Source: an uncultured Actinoplanes sp. | GTDB taxonomy: Bacteria; Actinomycetota; Actinomycetes; Mycobacteriales; Micromonosporaceae | Reading direction: 5' to 3' | Assembly: GCA_934667465.1 (NCBI GenBank) | Contig: CAKUMG010000526.1 | Location: 1-5,119 of the forward strand | Length of the DNA: 5,119 nt | Shown: positions 1-4,316 of the stretch, one piece after another | Position numbering within the stretch: position 1 is the stretch's first letter | How the letters are laid out: every line of letters starts with the position of its first letter | The notes under the pieces: generated by a model | Seen by the model: the letters and a program-made list of their open reading frames with translations, nothing else | What the model was told of the DNA's origin: nothing | Database searches by the model: none | Program-made: the position numbers and the translations under genes

Positions 1-3
1 CCC

Positions 4-708
4 CTACGCCGAGTGGATGACCAGACCCGTGTGGCACGGCAGGCCGGCCGCCTCGTCCAGCTCGGGCTCCTCACCCGCGTACAGGCTGCTGACCTCGTCC
101 TCGCCGAGTGTGAGGTCCGCCATGCCGGTCCACGTCGGGTCGCTCGCCTGCCCGTGCAGGTACTCGTCCGCGGCCAGCCCGACCGCGGCCGCCTTGACCC
201 GCAGCGGCATGTCCTTGCTGACCAGGGTGACGTCGCGGCCCTCGGCCGCCAGGCCCAGCGCCACCGAGAGGATCCGGGTGTCGTTGGCGTCGTTGCGGAA
301 GCCCTGCGGCAGGACGCTCTGGTCGGCGTGGTTCAGCTCGACCCGCAGCGTGCCGCCCTCGTCGTTGCAGAGCACGGGCTGGTCCAGCCGGCCGTGCTTG
401 ATCCGCAGCTCGTCGAGCATCCGCAGCGACTGGCGGGCGAACCAGCCCAGATCGGGATGCTGGCGCTTTCCCTCCAGTTCGGAGATGACCACGAGGGGGA
501 CGACCACCTCGTGATCGGTGAACCGGCGGAAGGCCGCCGGGTCGGACAGCAGGACCGAGGTGTCCAGCACGAAGACCCGGCCGGCTGGGGCGGGCTCCGC
601 GTCGGCGTGCCTGTCCCGGGACTTGCGACGTCCCGAGGAGGCGCGAGTGCTGGAGACTTTGGCGGCCGGGTCGATGTGGTCCCCGGCGTCAGTACGGCGA
701 GATGTCAC
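4..708 (-). CDS. PIN-domain RNase, N-terminal half of a PhoH2-type (PIN-PhoH) protein; ends at the domain boundary
   Basis: The 234-residue product matches the N-terminal half of actinobacterial PhoH2 proteins, in which a PIN RNase is fused to a PhoH ATPase/helicase. A basic, probably disordered tail of about 42 residues leads into [14 protein letters not shown]. Likely metal-binding acidic residues are D49 (VLDTS), E77 or E79 (ISELEG), D143 (NDANDTRIL) and D166 (LVSKDMPLR). The protein ends in [12 protein letters not shown], where relatives as I remember them continue through a linker into the Walker-type ATPase domain of roughly 200 more residues. Here a TAG stop occupies 4-6. Only three bases follow it, so a nonsense mutation, a frameshift and a genuinely split gene cannot be told apart. 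I chose GTG at 708 because GGAG at 716-719 lies seven bases upstream and because relatives start MTSRRT-like. The upstream GTG at 732 lies in a hairpin loop and lacks a Shine-Dalgarno. PIN identity is secure; activity without the ATPase half is unknown. Confidence 0.87.
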   Translation of the reverse strand: MTSRRTDAGDHIDPAAKVSSTRASSGRRKSRDRHADAEPAPAGRVFVLDTSVLLSDPAAFRRFTDHEVVVPLVVISELEGKRQHPDLGWFARQSLRMLDELRIKHGRLDQPVLCNDEGGTLRVELNHADQSVLPQGFRNDANDTRILSVALGLAAEGRDVTLVSKDMPLRVKAAAVGLAADEYLHGQASDPTWTGMADLTLGEDEVSSLYAGEEPELDEAAGLPCHTGLVIHSA

Positions 709-857
709 AGGCCTGCTCCAGCGGGCGTGCACCCGTGCCGCCCGCGGTCCGCCAACGTCCGGCGCCCGTCTCGTGACACGGGGTCGGGATGCGGGCCCCG
801 TGGCGCACTTGTCGCAGGTCCGGGCCGGCCGGCTGACCCAGGATGACCCTGTGCCAT
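705..857 (-). CDS. Possible 50-codon upstream ORF overlapping the PIN gene (uncertain)
   Basis: ATG at 857 opens a 50-codon frame that ends at TGA 705-707. This stop overlaps the PIN start codon as GTGA, a classic translational-coupling arrangement. The ATG lies seven bases after a TANNNT element (TAGCGT at 865-870), the same leaderless spacing seen at otsB and uppS. A longer form could begin at GTG 878. The peptide is rich in Gly, Pro, Ala and Arg, with no recognisable domain. By my count 16 of 50 codons end in A or T, unlike the confident genes nearby, which argues against a conserved protein. The position matches that reported for mycobacterial phoAT, a short gene just upstream of phoH2 with antitoxin-like effect, but I cannot show sequence similarity. 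It may be a leader peptide, a small antitoxin or chance. Confidence 0.25.
   Translation of the reverse strand: MAQGHPGSAGRPGPATSAPRGPHPDPVSRDGRRTLADRGRHGCTPAGAGL
716..719 (-). promoter_or_regulatory. Shine-Dalgarno GGAG of the PIN gene
   Basis: On the minus strand GGAG lies seven bases before GTG 708. It decides the start over GTG 732. It is the only strong Shine-Dalgarno I found in the window; it begins one base after the 3' foot of a strong hairpin. Confidence 0.7.
721..745 (-). other. mRNA hairpin abutting the PIN-gene ribosome binding site
   Basis: Read on the minus strand, GCGGGCG pairs with CGCCCGC (seven perfect pairs). Above this, after one bulged A, GCA pairs with TGC and closes a CGGG tetraloop. 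The 3' foot ends one base before the GGAG at 719-716. There is no T-tract, so it is not a typical intrinsic terminator. A structure here would restrict ribosome access to the Shine-Dalgarno or protect it from alternative pairing. In this GC-rich context chance stems are common, but seven all-GC pairs beside a ribosome binding site deserve notice. Confidence 0.5.
777..802 (-). repeat. Inverted repeat in the PIN-gene leader
   Basis: Perfect seven-base arms, CACGGGG at 777-783 and CCCCGTG at 796-802, enclose 12 bases. In the minus-strand transcript this is a second potential stem-loop, about 30 bases 5' of the one next to the ribosome binding site. No T-tract follows on either strand. A role is inference only. 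Confidence 0.35.
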
Positions 858-870
858 GACTAGAACGCTA
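858..870 (-). promoter_or_regulatory. Candidate leaderless -10 element upstream of the PIN gene and its upstream ORF
   Basis: Minus-strand TAGCGT (865-870) is followed by seven bases and then ATG 857, the actinobacterial leaderless layout. It lies in the near-palindrome CTAG-AACG-CTAG at 860-871. No good -35 hexamer is visible at 17-18 bases. A competing reading is TTGGCT (880-885), 17 bases, TAGTCA (857-862), whose -10 is poor. Either way the PIN gene would have a leader of about 140-150 nt. Confidence 0.35.
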
Positions 871-956
871 GCGGTCACGAGCCAACGGCGGTAGTACCTG
901 CGGGTTAACCCTGATCTCCATCGCCTCTGCCGGAGTGCGCTGCGCCCGATGCCGGG

Positions 957-962
957 TACGCT
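957..962 (+). promoter_or_regulatory. -10 element of otsB (leaderless start)
   Basis: TACGCT is followed by exactly seven bases (GGGGATC) and then GTG 970. This places the transcription start at or next to the start codon. No Shine-Dalgarno at normal spacing exists for either GTG 970 or ATG 949. The -35 region (about 933-939) does not resemble TTGACA. Confidence 0.5.
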
Positions 963-969
963 GGGGATC

Positions 970-1782
970 GTGCCTGAAGCCCCGCGTCCCGCTCATCCCC
1001 TCAGCGCCGCAGAGGCCTTGCAGCTGACCGCCTCGCGAGCCAAGGACACGACCTTCTTCTTCGATTTCGACGGGGTGCTCTCCCCCGTCACCGAGGATCC
1101 CGACGCCTCCCAGCCGGTGCCGTCCGTGCTGGGTGTGCTGGAGGAGCTCGCGGCCCGGGTGGCCCGGGTGGCGATCGTCTCCGCCCGCCCGGTCAGCTTC
1201 CTGCGGTCGCGCTTCGAGTCCCTGGAGCATGTCGACCTCTACGGCCTCTACGGCCTGGAGGTGTGGCACGACGGCGCCGTCGTGACCGAGCCCGCGGCCG
1301 AGCCCTGGGTGCCCGCGATGGCGGAGCTGGCCGAGCGTGCCCGCGCCGAGCTGCCCCCGTCGATCCTCGTGGAATACAAGCGGCTGTCGGTGGCCCTGCA
1401 CTACCGCACGGCGCCGCAGCTCGGCCGCGAGGTCGAGCGCTGGGCCCACGGGCAGGCCGAGCGGGTGGGCCTGCGGACGCAGGGCGGCCGCATGGTCGTC
1501 GAGCTCAAGCCCCCGGTCGACCAGGACAAGGGCATGGTGATCAGCGAGGCGGTGCTCAACGCCGGCTGCGCCTGGTATTTCGGCGACGACATGTCCGACA
1601 TCAAGGCGTTCGACGCGCTGCGGGCGCGCGAGGCCGTCGACCCGGCGTTCATCGGGGTCTGCGTCGCCGTCGCCAACCCGGAGACCGGCGCCGACGTCTC
1701 CACCGCGGCCGACCTCACGCTGGAGTCGCCCGAGGCGGTCGCCGCCTTCCTCGCCGAGGCCCTGCCGACCTTCGCCCGCTAG
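970..1782 (+). CDS. otsB: Trehalose-6-phosphate phosphatase (OtsB), HAD superfamily
   Basis: This enzyme dephosphorylates trehalose 6-phosphate to trehalose, the second step of the OtsA-OtsB route to a cytoplasmic stress protectant. From GTG 970 it is 270 residues, normal for a bacterial OtsB. HAD motif I is FFFDFDGVL with the nucleophile pair D32 and D34; motif II is IVSARP with S71; the lysine motif is VDQDKG with K187; motif IV is YFGDDMSD with D206, D207 and D210. YGLYGLEV and the LHYR/ELKPP segments belong to the cap and substrate region of the family. All catalytic residues are present. I chose GTG 970 because of the leaderless -10 at 957-962 and because relatives begin with a short MPEAP-like sequence. 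ATG 949 would add seven residues, lacks a ribosome binding site and lies before that -10. No otsA is in the window, so the gene appears to stand alone. It ends tail-to-tail with the LysR gene. Confidence 0.93.
   Translation: MPEAPRPAHPLSAAEALQLTASRAKDTTFFFDFDGVLSPVTEDPDASQPVPSVLGVLEELAARVARVAIVSARPVSFLRSRFESLEHVDLYGLYGLEVWHDGAVVTEPAAEPWVPAMAELAERARAELPPSILVEYKRLSVALHYRTAPQLGREVERWAHGQAERVGLRTQGGRMVVELKPPVDQDKGMVISEAVLNAGCAWYFGDDMSDIKAFDALRAREAVDPAFIGVCVAVANPETGADVSTAADLTLESPEAVAAFLAEALPTFAR
1779..1782. other. Shared CTAG: overlapping convergent stop codons of otsB and lysR
   Basis: CTAG is its own reverse complement, so TAG 1780-1782 ends otsB and TAG 1779-1781 ends the LysR gene. There is no intergenic space and no hairpin with a T-tract after either stop, so the mRNA 3' ends probably extend into the opposing gene. 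Confidence 0.9.
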
Positions 1783-2624
1783 AAGAGCTCACGGGCGAGC
1801 TCCAGGAGCTCGTCCCGCCAGGCGGGTGGGTCGTCCTTCCACCACGCCAGCCGTACGGAGATCGGTGGCGCCTGCCGCAACTGGCGGTAGGCGACCCCCG
1901 GCCGCGGATACTGGTGCGCCGTCGACGCGGCGGTGATCCCCACAGCCTGCCCGGCCGCGATCAGCGTGAGCCACTCGTCGATCGTCGCCGTCTCGCGGAC
2001 CGCCCGCGGCCGGGACTCGGGCGGGAACAGGTCCACGGTGGTCGTGCCGGTCCGGAAGTCGATCGCCACGGTGTACCGCGCCATGTCCTCGATGCGCAGC
2101 GTCCGGCGGCGGGCCAGGGCGCTGTCCGTGGCCACGGCGGCATACCGCGGCTCCTGCCCGATCTCCGCGGAGGCGAAGCGCGGGTCGGTGAGCTCGCGAC
2201 GGATCACGGCCACGTCCGCCGAACCGCCGCTGAGCCCCGCAGAGGCGTTGTTGACCTGCACGAACACCAGCGGCTGCCCGGGATGCCCGGCGGCCCAGGC
2301 CTTCTGCAGCAGCCGGGTGTGCCGGCCCAGCGCGGACCACGCATAGCCGACCCGGATCTCGCCGCGCTCGGCCGCGATCGCCGTCAGCAGCGCCATCTCG
2401 TCGAGCACCCGGCGGGCCTGGGCGGTGACCCGGACGCCGGCCGGGGTCAGGTCGGCCTGCCGGGTCGTGCGGCGCACCAGGCGTACGCCCAGCTCCTTCT
2501 CGAGGGCGGCGACGGCTCGCGAGACCGACGCCTGGGTGATCCCGAGCTGGGCCGCGGCGTCGGTGAACGTGCCCGCGTCGACGACCGCCACCAGCGCCCG
2601 GAGCTGTCCGAGCCGTACATCCAT
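1779..2624 (-). CDS. LysR-family transcriptional regulator
   Basis: The 281-residue protein is slightly short for the family (usually about 300). An N-terminal winged helix-turn-helix covers roughly residues 3-60, with FTDAAAQLGITQASVSRAVA as the helix-turn-helix and LEKELGVRLVRRT leading into the wing. A linker helix runs to about residue 86. The effector-binding domain begins at GEIRVGYAW and ends with IAAGQAVGIT and the VRLAWWKDD strand typical of LysR regulators. ATG 2624 (MDVRLGQL) is the expected first residue of the domain. The frame stays open upstream through the exporter's antisense strand, but that extension is not coding. No Shine-Dalgarno precedes the ATG; TACGCT at 2631-2636 is six bases upstream, suggesting a leaderless mRNA. 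It diverges from the exporter over a T-N11-A dyad and probably controls it and itself. The effector is unknown. Its stop overlaps the otsB stop. Confidence 0.92.
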   Translation of the reverse strand: MDVRLGQLRALVAVVDAGTFTDAAAQLGITQASVSRAVAALEKELGVRLVRRTTRQADLTPAGVRVTAQARRVLDEMALLTAIAAERGEIRVGYAWSALGRHTRLLQKAWAAGHPGQPLVFVQVNNASAGLSGGSADVAVIRRELTDPRFASAEIGQEPRYAAVATDSALARRRTLRIEDMARYTVAIDFRTGTTTVDLFPPESRPRAVRETATIDEWLTLIAAGQAVGITAASTAHQYPRPGVAYRQLRQAPPISVRLAWWKDDPPAWRDELLELARELF

Positions 2625-2637
2625 ACGCCCAGCGTAT
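2623..2637. promoter_or_regulatory. Perfect T-N11-A dyad, probable LysR-regulator operator
   Basis: ATACGC-CCA-GCGTAT has six-base perfect arms and a three-base centre. It contains T (2624) and A (2636) separated by 11 bases, the hallmark of LysR-type binding sites. It covers the first bases of the lysR start codon, the lysR -10 and part of the exporter's -10. Occupancy at this position would be expected to block rather than activate. The motif and position are seen directly; binding is inferred. Confidence 0.6.
2631..2636 (-). promoter_or_regulatory. -10 element of the LysR gene (leaderless start)
   Basis: Minus-strand TACGCT lies six bases before ATG 2624 and is identical to the otsB -10 hexamer. 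It sits in the right half of the T-N11-A dyad. No clear -35 is visible around 2654-2659. Confidence 0.5.
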
Positions 2638-2640
2638 AAG
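2635..2640 (+). promoter_or_regulatory. -10 element of the exporter gene
   Basis: TATAAG matches the TATAAT consensus at five of six positions, which is striking in such GC-rich DNA. It would start transcription near 2647 and give a leader of about 47 nt. The expected -35 (about 2611-2617, inside lysR) is poor, fitting a regulator-dependent or weak promoter. It shares bases 2635-2636 with the opposing lysR -10. Confidence 0.45.
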
Positions 2641-2693
2641 TCCGGCGGGCGGCGCATTTCTCTCCCGGCCCCGGAACGGGTTGGCTCGAACGC

Positions 2694-3665
2694 ATGGAAT
2701 CGAAGCAACTCGCCGGGATGGCCACGATGCTGGGCAGTGCCGCCGCGAACCAGGTCGGCGCGGCGGCGGGCGCGCACGCCTTCGCGGCCGTGGGCCCGGC
2801 CGGGGTGGTGGCGGTCCGGCAGCTGGTCGCCGCCGCCGTGCTGCTCCCGGTGGCCCGGCCGGACGTGCGGCGGTTCACCTGGCCGCAGTGGTGGCCGACG
2901 CTGCTGCTGGCCGTCGTGTTCGCGGTGATGAACCTGAGCCTCTACACCGCGATCGACCGGATCGGGCTCGGGCTGGCGGTGACGCTGGAGGTGCTCGGGC
3001 CGCTGACGGTGGCGCTGCTCGCGTCGCGGACCCGGTTCGACCTGCTGTGCGCGATCGCCGCGGGGGCCGGGGTCTATGTGCTGGTGCTGCCCGGTCCGGC
3101 CAGCGACCTGATCGGGATCGGGTGCGGGCTGGTGGCCGCGGCGGGCTGGGCGGGCTACATCCTGTGCAACCGGCTGGTCGGCGCGCGGCTGCCGGGGGTG
3201 ACCGGGCTGGCGGTGGCGTCGACGGTCTCGGCGCTGGGGTATCTGCCGGTGGCCGTGTTCATGCTCACACAGGGGCGGTTCGACGGGGCGGCGCTGGGGT
3301 GGGCCGCGCTCGCCGGGGTGTTGAGCGCTGTCCCGTACGCGGCCGATCTGATCGCCCTGCGCAGTGTGCCGCCGCGGGTCTTCGGCATGTTCATGAGCGT
3401 GCACCCGGTGCTGGCGGCGCTGAGCGGGCTGGTGCTGCTGGGTCAGCAGCTCGCGGGGCACGAGTGGGCGGGCATCGCGATGGTGATCTCCGTGCTGGCG
3501 GTCAGCAGCGTCAAGCGCCGTAGCGCCGCTCCCTGCTCGCGTATGCCCGCAGCGCCCGCAAGAAGTCCGTCCGCCGGAAGTCCGGCCAGTTCGCATCGTG
3601 GAAGTAGAACTCCGAGTGTGCCGACTGCCACAGCAGGAAGCCCGACAGCCGCTGCTCCCCGCTAG
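2694..3665 (+). CDS. EamA/DMT-superfamily exporter, RhtA-like, with an anomalous C-terminal extension
   Basis: This is a membrane exporter of the drug/metabolite transporter superfamily, with about ten hydrophobic segments in two EamA halves (roughly residues 10-130 and 140-273). It resembles E. coli RhtA (threonine/homoserine efflux): MNLSLYTAIDRIGLGLAVTL and GPLTVALLASR in half one; PYAADLIALRSVPPRVFGMF, MSVHPVLAALSGLVLLGQ in half two. An amino acid or small metabolite is the likely cargo; the substrate is not determined. The recognisable protein ends near SSVKRR (residue 276). The frame then runs 47 more Ser/Pro/Ala/Arg-rich residues antisense to the prenyltransferase gene before TAG 3663-3665. 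About half of those codons end in A or T (23 of 47 by my count), unlike the body of the gene. I infer loss of an earlier stop. ATG 2694 has only a weak upstream purine run (GGAACGGG, 13 bases away); ATG 2718 is an alternative. It is divergent from, and probably controlled by, the LysR gene. Confidence 0.88.
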   Translation: MESKQLAGMATMLGSAAANQVGAAAGAHAFAAVGPAGVVAVRQLVAAAVLLPVARPDVRRFTWPQWWPTLLLAVVFAVMNLSLYTAIDRIGLGLAVTLEVLGPLTVALLASRTRFDLLCAIAAGAGVYVLVLPGPASDLIGIGCGLVAAAGWAGYILCNRLVGARLPGVTGLAVASTVSALGYLPVAVFMLTQGRFDGAALGWAALAGVLSAVPYAADLIALRSVPPRVFGMFMSVHPVLAALSGLVLLGQQLAGHEWAGIAMVISVLAVSSVKRRSAAPCSRMPAAPARSPSAGSPASSHRGSRTPSVPTATAGSPTAAAPR

Positions 3666-4281
3666 TGCGGATCACCAGGTCGGGGTCGGGCTGGCCGGCG
3701 GTGTAGAGGTGCTCGGCGATGTGCTCGACGTCGAGGATCTCGGCGAGCTCCTCGAGCGTGCGGCCCGCCGCGGCGTGCTCGTGCAGCAGCGAGCGGACGG
3801 CGTCGGTGATCTCGCGGCGGCCGCCGTAGCCGACCGCCAGGTTGACCTCGACGCCGTCGGTGCGGTCGCGGGTCTTCTCCTGGGCGGCCTTGAGCGCGAC
3901 GGCGGTATGCGCCGGCAGCACGTCGAGCGCGCCGACGATGCGCAGCCGCCAGGGGTTGCCCTCCTCGGCCAGCTCGGTGGCGAGGTCCTCGATGATCGCG
4001 AGCAGCGGGTCCAGCTCGGCGGCCGGGCGCTGCAGGTTGTCGGTGGCGAGCAGATAGAGCGTGACGTGGCCGATGCCGGCCTGGTCGCACCAGCCGAGCA
4101 GCTCCTTGATCCGCACCGCACCGACCCGATGGCCGTCGTTGGGGTCGACGTAACCCATCTCGCGGGCCCAGCGCCGGTTGCCGTCGCACATGACGCCGAC
4201 GTGCCGGGGCACCGGCTTGCCCGCCAGCTTTCCGGCGAGCCGCCGTTCATACAGGGAATAGACCAGGGACCGCACACTCAT
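3511..4281 (-). CDS. uppS: Cis-prenyltransferase (isoprenyl transferase), Z-farnesyl-diphosphate-synthase-like branch
   Basis: The 256-residue enzyme condenses isopentenyl diphosphate onto an allylic diphosphate to give cis-polyprenyl diphosphates, precursors of cell-envelope lipid carriers. Signature 1 is HVGVMCDGNRRWAR, with the catalytic Asp D33. YLLATDNLQRP (76-86) follows, then VNLAVGYGGRREI, and the C-terminal signature RTSGEQRLSGFLLWQ with R205, R211 and E224 (SEFYF). CDGNRRW and TDNLQR, in place of the MDGNGRW and TENW of ordinary undecaprenyl synthases, resemble M. tuberculosis Rv1086, a Z,E-farnesyl diphosphate synthase, so a short product is likely but not proven. ATG 4281 fits the family N-terminus (YSLYERRL) and lies seven bases after TAGGGT. 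The frame is open further upstream, but that part overlaps the reductase gene and is not family-like. The family-like C-terminus RRYGA and its TGA at 3511 look intact, so the overlap with the exporter frame comes from the exporter side. Confidence 0.93.
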   Translation of the reverse strand: MSVRSLVYSLYERRLAGKLAGKPVPRHVGVMCDGNRRWAREMGYVDPNDGHRVGAVRIKELLGWCDQAGIGHVTLYLLATDNLQRPAAELDPLLAIIEDLATELAEEGNPWRLRIVGALDVLPAHTAVALKAAQEKTRDRTDGVEVNLAVGYGGRREITDAVRSLLHEHAAAGRTLEELAEILDVEHIAEHLYTAGQPDPDLVIRTSGEQRLSGFLLWQSAHSEFYFHDANWPDFRRTDFLRALRAYASRERRYGA

Positions 4282-4288
4282 CGCGTCA

Positions 4289-4316
4289 ACCCTATCGACA
4301 CGTCGCCCGGGCTCAA
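4289..4316 (-). promoter_or_regulatory. Promoter of the cis-prenyltransferase gene, leaderless
   Basis: On the minus strand, TTGAGC (4311-4316), 16 bases, then TAGGGT (4289-4294), then seven bases to ATG 4281. The -35 keeps TTGA, and the -10 fits TANNNT. The -35 overlaps the TGA stop of the upstream reductase gene. A perfect ten-base palindrome, CGACACGTCG (4296-4305), sits in the spacer and could be an operator. This is the most complete promoter in the window. Confidence 0.55.

Noticed and set aside
709..732. GTG 732 as the start of the PIN gene
   Set aside because: It lies in the loop of the 721-745 hairpin, has no Shine-Dalgarno, and adds residues not typical of the family; GTG 708 has GGAG at seven bases.
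721..802. Intrinsic terminators in the otsB-PIN intergenic region
   Set aside because: Both stems lack a following T-tract on either strand and lie upstream of a gene start, so they are better read as leader structure.
13..859. Long plus-strand reading frames opposite the PIN gene (13-846, 17-514, 518-859)
   Set aside because: They mirror the strongly recognisable PIN gene; products are Arg/Ser/Gly-rich with no domain. Such shadow frames are expected at this GC content.
949..969. ATG 949 as the otsB start
   Set aside because: No Shine-Dalgarno, and it lies upstream of the TACGCT -10 element that points to GTG 970. It remains possible and would add only seven residues.
1237..1254. Tandem nine-base repeat CTCTACGGC x2 in otsB
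   Set aside because: It encodes LYGLYG, part of the family-conserved YGLE region; ordinary coding sequence.
868..1449. Minus-strand frame of 193 codons opposite otsB
   Set aside because: The product is low-complexity and mirrors the catalytic regions of otsB; no recognisable domain.
1263..2639. A 458-codon plus-strand frame spanning otsB and lysR
   Set aside because: It crosses two confident genes out of frame or antisense and yields only Arg/Gly/Ala-rich sequence.
2625..3596. Upstream in-frame extension of the LysR gene (total 605 codons)
   Set aside because: The extension is antisense to the exporter, lacks any domain and is His/Arg/Gln-rich. The family N-terminus begins exactly at ATG 2624.
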